Source of the DNA: Litoribacillus peritrichatus
Lineage (GTDB): Bacteria; Pseudomonadota; Gammaproteobacteria; Pseudomonadales; Litoribrevibacteraceae
Direction of reading: 5' to 3'
Length of the DNA stretch: 64,000 nucleotides
Assembly: GCF_039537985.1 (NCBI RefSeq)
Contig: NZ_BAABBN010000007.1
Coordinates: forward strand, 62,001 to 126,000
The translations under genes and the position numbers were made by a program. Position 1 is the stretch's first letter; each line of letters opens with the position of its first letter. Below, one piece after another: positions 7,643 to 15,153 of this stretch. The notes beneath the pieces are model-generated. The model was given only the letters and a program-made list of their open reading frames with translations. It was not told the DNA's origin and made no database searches.

Positions 7643-9685
7643 TTAATTGATCTTGATGATAGCCCCTTTTACTTCTGACATGACACTGCCAGAGACCGAG
7701 GCTTTGAGACTCGATTTCAGCTCGGCACTCATGGCTCCCTGAGCGGTTAACGATGCTTTGGCGTCGAGCTTTAAGGTGCCTTTACTGGTCAGTTCTGCAC
7801 TGCCGGTTCCGGCCAGGGCCAGTGTTGAGCCATCGGCCTTGAAGGCGGATTTGGCACTGCTGGAAATGTTGGTGGCCGAGTTTTTAATGGCACTGCTGGC
7901 ATCCACGGTAATGTTGGTGCTTTCAATCTTGATCTCTGAACTGGTGATGGTAATTTTACTGCTGCCTACTTTCAGTTGAATTTGAGTGTCGGCTTCGAGA
8001 GTGATGTTTTTGCCTTTTTCACTGATGTCGTCGGTGGCCGTCAGCGTGAAATTCTTTTTACTGGTTTGATTGATGTTTTCAGTGGTGGTCAGGTTGTAAT
8101 TTTTTTCTGTGGTCAGGCTGGTGTCTTTGGTGACGGTGATTTTCTGTTCGCCAAGAATGGTAGCGGTGGCGTCGTTTTCAACTTCTGTGAGCATGTCTTT
8201 GGCGGCATGAAAATACAGTTGCTCGTTGTCTTTCTTATCGTCAAACCGTATCTCGTTGGACTTACCGGCTAACTGGGTTTTGATCCCGGACTGGGTGGTG
8301 TCGGTGGTTTTGTACGGCGGCGAATGTTTGCTGTTGTAGACGGTGCCGGTCACAACCGGCTGGTCTGGGTCGCCGTCGATGAAGCTGACCAGCACTTCTT
8401 GTTCCGCCCGGGGAATAAACTGAACCCCGTAACCGTTACCGGCCATGGACTGGGCCACCCGTACCCAGCAACTGGTTTTGTCGCCTTCGGCGTCGGTATC
8501 CCAGTGGAATTTGATGCGTATTCTGCCTTGATCGTCACTGGCCGGTTCTTCTTCTTTTTTACCTGCCACCACCGCGCTTTGCATGCCTTGGACTTTGGGC
8601 TTTTCGATGGGGGCCGGGTAGTGGCCATTGTCTTTGGGGACGCAGGTAAAACGTCCCTGATAAGTAAATGCACTGGCGGCATCCACGGCAAAGGTTTGTT
8701 CTACCTCGGTAATCAGATAGTCACCTTGCTGGCTTTTATCCGGATGCGAGTTCACCGACACGTAACGGCCAGGAACAAGCTCGACACTGTTGGTTTCTGC
8801 GTCAATTTGGTTGTAATTACGCTCGGCCTGAGCCAATCGGGACTTTACTAGACGATCGGCCAGGTCATCCATCAGGCCGGAGACACTGGGCGTTGGAAAG
8901 TGGGCCTGGGTTAACTTGGAGCTGTTGGCAATGCTGTGTTTACTGGTTTTGGTTTTGCTGGTGGTGAGTTTGGTTTTACTGTAATCGTAATTAGATAATT
9001 CTACACCTGAGGTATGGAACTGAAATTTTGGCTGCCAGTTAAGCAATATTTCATTGCTTTGTGTGGCCGTGAGTTTGTGATCCAGACTGATTTTGCCGGA
9101 GGTATCAAACGGCAGGGATGCATCGTGCAACACCAGTTTGTGGCTGCTGCTGTCTTGCTCAAAATAATAATGAATGCCTTCTTCGGCCAACAATCGCTCG
9201 ACGTAGTTTTGGTCACTTTCTTCAAATTGCAGGCAATAAGCACGTTTGGTGGAAGGTAATGAGCCGGTAGCGTATTTCCCTTTGAAGCCAAGCTCACTGA
9301 AAATGCTGGTGACTATGTCTTCGGTGGATTTCTCCTGAAACACCCGGTTGCCATGATTGAATTCGAGCAAGGCAAACCAGGGCTTCAGGGTTAACCGATG
9401 CAGTAAATAACGTTGAGACTCGCCTGCCGACAGGATTTGCGCTTCTGTGACCAGGCCGTGAAACTCTTTTTCTGCGTCTCTGGAAGTGCCTAAAGTATCA
9501 TAATAACTGCAACTGAATTCCTGGCCTAACCAGGAAGATGCATCGGTTTCCTGTGCGTATAAATCGACTTCCAAAGTATAGGGTTCAGACAGGGCGCCAC
9601 GGTAGATTAAGCGGTTTACTACGTATTCTGTGCCTTTACTTTTTGCGACAAGGTTACTACCTTCCGGTTTTAAAAAATCGGTCAT
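7643..9685 (-). CDS. vgrG: T6SS spike protein VgrG (TssI)
   Basis: The 680-residue product has the full VgrG plan: a gp27-like base with 'LLAEEGIHYYFEQD' (about 165-180), a gp5-like OB-fold with the 'GRIRIKFHWDTD...CWVRVAQSMAGNGYGVQFIPRAEQEV' signature (about 385-430) and 'GDPDQPVVTGTVYN', then a long low-complexity beta-helix of Ser, Thr, Lys and Ala (about 490-680). The end is only repeats ('VKGAIIKIN'), so no evolved enzymatic extension is fused. VgrG trimers form the puncturing spike on the Hcp tube. It is the first gene of a minus-strand operon with the DUF6931-like and PAAR genes. The ribosome-binding site before 9685 is weak, but the start agrees with the family's N-terminus. Confidence 0.96.
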   Translation of the reverse strand: MTDFLKPEGSNLVAKSKGTEYVVNRLIYRGALSEPYTLEVDLYAQETDASSWLGQEFSCSYYDTLGTSRDAEKEFHGLVTEAQILSAGESQRYLLHRLTLKPWFALLEFNHGNRVFQEKSTEDIVTSIFSELGFKGKYATGSLPSTKRAYCLQFEESDQNYVERLLAEEGIHYYFEQDSSSHKLVLHDASLPFDTSGKISLDHKLTATQSNEILLNWQPKFQFHTSGVELSNYDYSKTKLTTSKTKTSKHSIANSSKLTQAHFPTPSVSGLMDDLADRLVKSRLAQAERNYNQIDAETNSVELVPGRYVSVNSHPDKSQQGDYLITEVEQTFAVDAASAFTYQGRFTCVPKDNGHYPAPIEKPKVQGMQSAVVAGKKEEEPASDDQGRIRIKFHWDTDAEGDKTSCWVRVAQSMAGNGYGVQFIPRAEQEVLVSFIDGDPDQPVVTGTVYNSKHSPPYKTTDTTQSGIKTQLAGKSNEIRFDDKKDNEQLYFHAAKDMLTEVENDATATILGEQKITVTKDTSLTTEKNYNLTTTENINQTSKKNFTLTATDDISEKGKNITLEADTQIQLKVGSSKITITSSEIKIESTNITVDASSAIKNSATNISSSAKSAFKADGSTLALAGTGSAELTSKGTLKLDAKASLTAQGAMSAELKSSLKASVSGSVMSEVKGAIIKIN

Positions 9686-9824
9686 TGCTAATATCCATTT
9701 AAAGGCAACGAAGACGTTTTCTGTTGAGCATATTGATAGGGGAAAAACGTCAGAAACTGTATAAAAATCAGTGTTTAAAAAACTGAATGAACCCCTCTAT
9801 TTCTAGTTCAATTTGGCAGGTCGG

Positions 9825-10904
9825 TCAAGCAAACCCGGGCGTTTGACGATTGTTTTCACATTCGTATAAGACAGTGCGGTTTCTGCCTGAATTTTTGGCT
9901 TGATAAAGGGCTTTATCGGCGTTGCATAGCCATTGGTCGTAGCTTTCGACGGTGTTGTCCAGCATGGCTACGCCTAAACTGGCGGTCACTTCCAAGTATT
10001 GGCCGGTGTTGATGTAGATGAGACTTTCTTCAATGGTGACTCGTAATCGCTCCGCAATGGCGATGGCGGGCTCTTTGCTTGTTTCAGGTAAAATAATGCC
10101 GAACTCCTCTCCGCCGTATCGACCGGGCACATCCAAAGGGCGGATGTTGTCCCGTATGATTTTTCCTATTTTTCTCAGAACGTTATCGCCAATGCTATGG
10201 CCGTAGGTGTCGTTGATGCGCTTGAAATGATCAATGTCCAGGAAGATCAAACAGCAAGGCTCATCGAAGGTTTGGTTGTTCTTGAATTCCTGAACCAACT
10301 GTTGTTCCCAGTGGCCCCGGTTGTATAAACCGGTCAACGCATCGTGCTTGCTCAGGTGCACCAACACCCGTTTTTGCTTGCTGAGGGTTTTGGACAGTTT
10401 GTAACTAATGGTCGCAATGGCAATGGGGTAAATTAATAAAATGGGGATGCAAGATAAGAGAATGGCCAAGTTCGGCATGAGGTTGAATTCAAGACCTACC
10501 AACAGAAGCCCCAGCAACACCCCGGCTGCTTGCGCCAGCAACCCTTTTAAACAAAACTTTGGCCCAAATGCGCTGATGTTGTTCAGCCACAGGGTGGTGC
10601 TGAGAACGACTAGCGGTAAGATATTAAACATCATCATCGGCACCCAAAGCCCGCCCAGGAAGGAATCCATTAATAAGCTGTGCTTTTCGGTATACCCTTT
10701 GTGTGCAAATCTACGTGCTAATTGGTAGGCCAAATGGGGCCAGAATAACCCTTGAAGGATTGGGCCGAGGTAATACCAGGCGGGCGCGCCAAATTGGTAA
10801 AAAGTAGTCGCGACCGTAATCAAACCGAATAACGAAGCAATGGTTCTGGGAACATAAAAGCGCTTCCCAATACTCTGCGCTTTGGCTGGGTGACTGCTTG
10901 GCAT
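9825..10904 (-). CDS. Diguanylate cyclase with MASE2 membrane sensor (AdrA/DgcC-like)
   Basis: Makes cyclic di-GMP from two GTP. The N-terminal half has several hydrophobic helices with a MASE2-like pattern (…'GLFWPHLAYQLARR'… and 'LLMDSFLGGLWVPMMMFNILP'). The C-terminal half is a complete GGDEF domain with 'DALTGLYNRGHW', the active-site loop GGEEF and an intact inhibitory I-site RPLD exactly five residues before it, so it should be catalytically active and product-inhibited. The frame extends upstream to 11024, but MASE2 proteins start close to the RFYVPR segment, so ATG 10904 (359 residues) is preferred. Neither start has a good ribosome-binding site. It is a single gene; the signal sensed is unknown. 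Confidence 0.88.
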   Translation of the reverse strand: MPSSHPAKAQSIGKRFYVPRTIASLFGLITVATTFYQFGAPAWYYLGPILQGLFWPHLAYQLARRFAHKGYTEKHSLLMDSFLGGLWVPMMMFNILPLVVLSTTLWLNNISAFGPKFCLKGLLAQAAGVLLGLLLVGLEFNLMPNLAILLSCIPILLIYPIAIATISYKLSKTLSKQKRVLVHLSKHDALTGLYNRGHWEQQLVQEFKNNQTFDEPCCLIFLDIDHFKRINDTYGHSIGDNVLRKIGKIIRDNIRPLDVPGRYGGEEFGIILPETSKEPAIAIAERLRVTIEESLIYINTGQYLEVTASLGVAMLDNTVESYDQWLCNADKALYQAKNSGRNRTVLYECENNRQTPGFA

Positions 10905-11279
10905 GAACAATAGTCCAAACGAAGTTAAAACTGACTTACTGCCGACGATGTATGTAAAGATTAGCAGCAAATGGTGGGGAAGACGGGGTTTTTTTGAACG
11001 CGCAAATTGGCAATGGTTGAGCAAGAGAGCTGTTGTGCTTGGGCTGAAGGGTCAGCCCAAAGGATTAATCAGCAATATCTAATCTGGTAGGTTAGTTTGG
11101 CTTAGTTTCGACTTAAGCAAACCTCCTATACCCTTGGAGGTCGTTCCTACTGCCAGATTCAGTAGAGTAATGCCCTTTAAATTTTCTATTTGGGGCTCTT
11201 GTTATTCGTGAAGCAGACCCCGTTTTAAAAAATTTATCTCTGTAATATGACTCAAACTTTACAAACAAAGGATATGTTT
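10905..11279. other. Intergenic region with inverted repeats before the nucleotidyltransferase cassette
   Basis: No gene is supported here apart from a possible N-terminal extension of the diguanylate cyclase. A 9-bp perfect stem with a 4-base loop, TTGGGCTGA/TCAGCCCAA, lies at 11039-11060. Further on, AATCTGG near 11080 and CCAGATT near 11153 enclose an ACCTCC/GGAGGT hairpin (about 11120-11142). The purpose is unclear; the hairpins may insulate or attenuate transcription between the divergent genes, or mark the edge of an inserted cassette. Confidence 0.4.
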
Positions 11280-11855
11280 ATGTATTACGGAAGCTCAGGA
11301 AGCCAAATCACTAAAGATAAAATGCTTAAAGCTTTAAATAAATTAGGAGATTTACTGAGACAGAATAATCAAAAATTAGATTTAGTCTGTTGTGGAGGAA
11401 TAGTAAGTGTTCTTTATCACGGCTCAAGGCATGTAACTCATGATGTAGATGTACTTTTCCCAAATAATCCAAGGATCACTGAATTACTTAAAACGCTGGT
11501 CGATCAAGTAGGCGCGGAATTCGGGCTAGAGCATGGCCCAAGAGATAAGTGGTTTAATGATAGTGTGAGCTTTATTGGCTTACAATCAAGATCTAATACT
11601 GTAGTATTTCGTCATTCACATCTCGTTTTAAAAGCTGCCGATTGGCATGAAATGCTTGCTCACAAACTAACTGCATTTCGTGGCGATCGAGACATAAATG
11701 ATGCTGTACATTTTCTTAAAGAAATTACTCCAAATGACCATTCAGCTATTCTTAAGAAAGTAACTGAATACAGACCTTTTGTCCCGCATGTTGCAGATGA
11801 GCTTTTTGAAAAACGTTTCAATCAAGTCTGGGAAAAGACACATGGAAAACCTTGA
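11280..11855 (+). CDS. AbiEii/DUF6036-like nucleotidyltransferase
   Basis: A 191-residue protein with the minimal nucleotidyltransferase signature: CCGG (Gly39, Gly40), then R-x-x-T-x-D-x-D (Arg50, Thr53, Asp55, Asp57), and later a 'LAHKLTAFRGDRDINDAVHFL' helix typical of AbiEii and DUF6036 proteins (K then R/D...D). AbiEii and MenT toxins add nucleotides to tRNA or other acceptors; whether this one does so is unknown. The frame opens at ATG 11247, but AAGGA at 11268-11272 places the likely start at ATG 11280. The gene is clearly AT-richer than its neighbours and overlaps the next gene by 14 bases. It heads a three-gene cassette with an unknown protein and a DEDDh exonuclease, suggesting horizontal origin. 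Confidence 0.7.
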   Translation: MYYGSSGSQITKDKMLKALNKLGDLLRQNNQKLDLVCCGGIVSVLYHGSRHVTHDVDVLFPNNPRITELLKTLVDQVGAEFGLEHGPRDKWFNDSVSFIGLQSRSNTVVFRHSHLVLKAADWHEMLAHKLTAFRGDRDINDAVHFLKEITPNDHSAILKKVTEYRPFVPHVADELFEKRFNQVWEKTHGKP

Positions 11856-12219
11856 TCATGCGTTAGACAAAATGGTCGATCTTATCGAAGACTATGATGA
11901 AATTCCCTTTTTGGATGTTGTTCAGTTTATCTGGCGTCGGGGTTGGCCTCTAGTCTCAGCTTCGAAACCAACGGATACATCTCCTTTAAGGCTTGCACTG
12001 AAGGCTTGCTTGGTAGAACGTTTGGTTGAAATTTGGAATTCACCGCCAAAAAATAGCAACGAGCAAGTCCCTGATTGGTGTCAATCTATTCCTGCAGTGG
12101 CGGATAGATTTTCAGTTATTAAACCCGAAAATCACAAGTTCTGGGAAAATGAGCCGCCATCTAAAGTGTTCGAAAAACGTAATATCTTTGCACCAAAAGA
12201 ATTTATGTTCTTTTTATGA
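11842..12219 (+). CDS. Uncharacterised protein of the nucleotidyltransferase-exonuclease cassette
   Basis: A 125-residue acidic, Trp-rich soluble protein without a recognised domain. The frame extends further upstream, but ATG 11842 gives a start 14 bases inside the nucleotidyltransferase gene. The first 60 residues are predicted mostly helical ('LDHALDKMVDLIEDYDEIPFLDVVQFIWRRGW' in part), and the C-terminal half has proline-rich segments. Its stop TGA overlaps the next ATG (ATGA at 12216-12219), so production is coupled to the exonuclease. It could be an antitoxin-like partner or an adaptor; nothing in the sequence decides this. It is AT-rich like the two flanking genes. Confidence 0.6.
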   Translation: MENLDHALDKMVDLIEDYDEIPFLDVVQFIWRRGWPLVSASKPTDTSPLRLALKACLVERLVEIWNSPPKNSNEQVPDWCQSIPAVADRFSVIKPENHKFWENEPPSKVFEKRNIFAPKEFMFFL

Positions 12220-12707
12220 AACATATAAATGTTATAGATATCGAGGCGAGCGGATTGCACTTTGATGCTTACCCCATAGAAGTTGCCGTTCTTATCAACG
12301 AGAAAGTTTATTCATGGTTAATTAAGCCTGAACCGAACTGGCTTCATTGGTGCTCTGCCGCAGAGAGTATGCATGGAATTACTCGGGAAAGGCTTCTAAG
12401 TGAAGGTTTGAATGCAGCCCAAGTCGCTGAAGAACTGAATAATTTACTAAAACATTCAGATGCCCCATTATGCAGCGATGCGGTGTATTGGGATTCTGAT
12501 TGGATAGACACGCTCTTTCATTCTGTAAAGCAATCGCGTTTATTTCATATCAGCTCTCTTTATGAATTAATGAACGAAGATGAATGTAAAAGCTTTGATC
12601 ATCTAAAGCGCCAGCTCGCTTTATCCGGTAAATATCGCCAACATCGAGCAAAAGAGGATGTGAGATTGATCCTTGATGCGTATTACGAGGCCAGTTCTGG
12701 TTTGTGA
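12216..12707 (+). CDS. DEDDh-family 3'-5' exonuclease
   Basis: A 163-residue protein with the catalytic carboxylates of the DEDDh (DnaQ/RNase T) fold: Asp8 and Glu10 in 'VIDIEASG', an Asp near 95 or 98 in 'DSDWIDTLF', and His143 with Asp148 in 'HRAKEDV' (HxxxxD). Members remove nucleotides from DNA or RNA 3' ends. It has no additional domain and is short, close to stand-alone RNase T or oligoribonuclease size. It begins at the ATGA overlap with the preceding gene, the last of a three-gene AT-rich cassette. In this setting an exonuclease that trims or proofreads the product of the nucleotidyltransferase is conceivable, but that is speculation. Substrate unknown. Confidence 0.78.
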   Translation: MKHINVIDIEASGLHFDAYPIEVAVLINEKVYSWLIKPEPNWLHWCSAAESMHGITRERLLSEGLNAAQVAEELNNLLKHSDAPLCSDAVYWDSDWIDTLFHSVKQSRLFHISSLYELMNEDECKSFDHLKRQLALSGKYRQHRAKEDVRLILDAYYEASSGL

Positions 12708-12740
12708 TATGAGTAAATGGACATATATGGACGCCCCTGC

Positions 12741-12776
12741 GGAGTCAAGGTACAGACTAGTAATACCTTGAACTCC
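12741..12776 (+). terminator. Hairpin after the exonuclease gene
   Basis: GGAGTCAAGGTA (12741-12752) pairs with TACCTTGAACTCC (12764-12776) with one bulged base. There is no T-tract, so it may be a Rho-independent-like stabiliser rather than a classic terminator. The rest of 12708-12928 shows no gene. Confidence 0.4.
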
Positions 12777-12928
12777 CAGCTCTCAACTCCCAAAGCCTTC
12801 GAGTCTTAGTTGTCAGGAATCCATTCTTGTCAGATGAAGTAAGGTAATGCTGACATATATCCGGCCTGAGGTAAGATTGCTTTGCTACTTCGCCTTCTTC
12901 GCATAATTTAATTCACCGTGCTTATCAT

Positions 12929-13798
12929 TTAACTCACGATGCTCATTGGCAAATCGCATTGTTGTTCCAGTCGTTGGATTTTATAACGATCCTGGCTCAG
13001 GGTTTCTTTGCATTGGTTGCCAAACCACTCCAGAGAGGCGTCCATATTGCGGACGTCCAGGCCATCGGCCGCTGTTTGGTTGTAGATTAGATATTCCAGA
13101 AATTCCTGATAATCCACTGCGCCCTCAAAGATAGAGACCATGCCTTCACGTGATCCCGACGCGGAATAAACGTTCGGGGGGGAAAAGACATGCAGCTGCT
13201 CGGCAGATTGTATGTTCTTTAAATGGAAGTGTTGAATGAAGGGTTTCAGCGTTTCGAAGGCGTCTATGGTATTGGCACCGGATTCCCACACGTGTAGCAC
13301 ATCAAAGTTAATTTTCAGGCTTGGGTGAGATACTTCGTCGATCAGTTGTAGAGTGGATTCAATGTTATCGGCCAATGTTTTCGGATGAATCTCTATGATC
13401 AGGGTAATGCCGTGTTGCTCGACCCAGTGGCAAATATTTCGGAGACGGGCGGTCATGTCCGCCCGTTCTTCCCGAGTGACTTCGTCGCTGCCCTGGCCGC
13501 CAGCGAAGGTTCGTAGTTTTTTTGCACCCCAGTGTTTGGCCAACATACACAGTTGCTGAACCTTATTGAATGCCTCTTGCTCAGAGCCTTGCAGCGGCAG
13601 ATAGTCGCTGATCATGGAGGTGTGAAGCCCATAGCTGGCCAGCCACTCTTTATTGTAGCTGGGTTGTTCCGCCAGGTTTTTAGCGTGCACCCCCCAAAGC
13701 TCGATGCCTTGAAAGTGATTGCTTCTGGCCCAGTTCACCAGCTGGTCGATGGAGACCAGTTGGTGGCGGAAGGAAATGGTGCAAATCGACAGTTTCAT
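12929..13798 (-). CDS. asbF: 3-dehydroshikimate dehydratase, petrobactin biosynthesis (AsbF)
   Basis: Converts 3-dehydroshikimate to 3,4-dihydroxybenzoate, the catechol unit of petrobactin. The 289-residue TIM-barrel protein opens with 'SICTISFRHQLVS', close to the recalled Bacillus AsbF start, and has the metal-binding pattern of the family: 'IIEIHP' (Glu), 'KINFDVLHVWESG' (Asp, His), 'HFHLKN' (His) and 'FEGAVDY' (Glu). A sugar-phosphate isomerase label would fit the fold, but the position at the end of an asb operon makes AsbF much more likely. ATG 13798 overlaps the stop of the asbDE gene (ATGA), so translation is coupled. Cytoplasmic. Expected to be iron-repressed with the whole operon through the Fur box at 20598-20616. 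Confidence 0.92.
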   Translation of the reverse strand: MKLSICTISFRHQLVSIDQLVNWARSNHFQGIELWGVHAKNLAEQPSYNKEWLASYGLHTSMISDYLPLQGSEQEAFNKVQQLCMLAKHWGAKKLRTFAGGQGSDEVTREERADMTARLRNICHWVEQHGITLIIEIHPKTLADNIESTLQLIDEVSHPSLKINFDVLHVWESGANTIDAFETLKPFIQHFHLKNIQSAEQLHVFSPPNVYSASGSREGMVSIFEGAVDYQEFLEYLIYNQTAADGLDVRNMDASLEWFGNQCKETLSQDRYKIQRLEQQCDLPMSIVS

Positions 13799-15144
13799 GG
13801 TTCAACCTCTTCCGCAATGCGTGTGTTTACTGAGGAAGCCAGGGCGGGAGTGATGTGTTGCATCGTCCATTGTTGGAACACCTCAATCAGGTGTTTCTTG
13901 ATATGGAATTCGCGTTCATCTTGTTGGTCGAGCAAGCCGTACACTTCACTTAACAGTTGCGGATCAACGGCTTCGATGGCATCAAACTTAGCGATTTTCA
14001 TCGCCCGGAATTGAATCAGTTTGTAGGTTTCAACCAAGGCTTCGATGACAACACACCAGTCTTCAAACGCATCGTCGTCTAAGTCCATTTCTCGCCAGAA
14101 ATAAGCAAACCCGTGTTCGTAAGCGTATTTACGAATGGCCAATACCGGAATTTGCTTGAGCGCATCCGACAGGGCACTTAAAGGCAGGTTGTTGTTCGGG
14201 TTTAAGTGCGCATCAATGATGGCCCGGACAGCGTCCGTCATTGGGTTGTGATCCGGGTTGATGCAGGCTAAGAAGTAGTCGTGAATGTCTTGGCGGGCCG
14301 TTTCCCGAATGTCACTGCTGTCAAAATAATACCCTCCGGAGACGGCGGGTGATTCGATGGCGTTCAATATTTTATCTTTGGGTAACGGACCTTCCCAGCG
14401 GAAGTCCGGATCGGTCATGAACCAGGTGGTCGGATCGTCCGTTTCTTCCAACAAGACGTAATGAGGAAAAGGGTTTTGATTGAACTTGTTTTCCCGTTCC
14501 GGCAAGCGGTACATGTCCAGCATAACCATTACCTGACGCTGCCCGGACTTGTTGTTCAGTAATGAAAGCAGGGTGTTGATGTTCTTGGCTTTGTCTGCCT
14601 GATCCTGATACCAGGGGTGCATTTCAACGCCATACAGTGTTTGATACCAGCGCTTAAAGAAATCGTGATTGATGTCCTCTGAGTGATAAGAGAGGCGGAA
14701 TTGATCATCCACCACCACTTCGGCATCCCACACCCCGAAGTAGAAAGGGCGATGATCTACGCGAGGATCGGCTTTGATCATTTCACAGACGCAGCTGATG
14801 AAGCAATGGACTTTGATGTCTTCAAATTCTTCCGGGGCAGCTGCATCAATAGCGGCTGGTGTTGAGTCTGTTTCCGGCGATGAGCCGCCTGAGATGCGAC
14901 GGTCTAAAAACGTCGCTAAGCTGGCGACGGTGTCAAAATCGTCTTTGGTCAGGGCATCGTCGGGAATATCAAAACCCAGCTCGGTTTCCAGGTTCAGGAT
15001 CAGTTCCAATACCAGCACGGAATCCAGATATAAGTCTTCATTGAGACGGGCATCCGCATGGAAGGCGTCTATTTGCGGAATGAACATGGTATCGCGTAAT
15101 ACCTGATGGATGGCGTTCACTATGTCTGCGTGTTTCATGGTCAA
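13795..15144 (-). CDS. AsbD-AsbE fusion: aryl carrier protein plus petrobactin condensing protein
   Basis: The 449-residue protein joins two parts that are separate in Bacillus. Residues 1-85 are an acyl carrier domain with the phosphopantetheine site 'LYLDSV' (Ser42), equivalent to AsbD. After a short Ser/Pro/Ala linker (about 86-108) the rest (about 110-440) resembles AsbE, which transfers 3,4-dihydroxybenzoate from the carrier to spermidine or to its citrate conjugate; features include 'HCFISCVCEMI' and 'FFKRWYQTLYGVEMHPWY'. Fusion would channel the thioester to the transferase. It sits between asbC (10 bases upstream) and asbF (4-base overlap) on the minus strand. The reading frame is continuous, with no sign of a recent frameshift. 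The AsbE assignment relies on recalled sequence and on synteny. Confidence 0.85.
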   Translation of the reverse strand: MTMKHADIVNAIHQVLRDTMFIPQIDAFHADARLNEDLYLDSVLVLELILNLETELGFDIPDDALTKDDFDTVASLATFLDRRISGGSSPETDSTPAAIDAAAPEEFEDIKVHCFISCVCEMIKADPRVDHRPFYFGVWDAEVVVDDQFRLSYHSEDINHDFFKRWYQTLYGVEMHPWYQDQADKAKNINTLLSLLNNKSGQRQVMVMLDMYRLPERENKFNQNPFPHYVLLEETDDPTTWFMTDPDFRWEGPLPKDKILNAIESPAVSGGYYFDSSDIRETARQDIHDYFLACINPDHNPMTDAVRAIIDAHLNPNNNLPLSALSDALKQIPVLAIRKYAYEHGFAYFWREMDLDDDAFEDWCVVIEALVETYKLIQFRAMKIAKFDAIEAVDPQLLSEVYGLLDQQDEREFHIKKHLIEVFQQWTMQHITPALASSVNTRIAEEVEP

Positions 15145-15153
15145 TCTCTGTGT

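Noticed and set aside
11039..12776. Possible integron cassette with attC sites
   Set aside because: Hairpins flank the genes, but no convincing GTTRRRY/RYYYAAC core pair was found and the three genes are in one overlapping operon, unlike single-gene cassettes.
12929..13798. Generic sugar-phosphate isomerase call for the TIM-barrel gene
   Set aside because: The start 'CTISFRHQL' and the operon with asbA-asbE genes fit AsbF far better.
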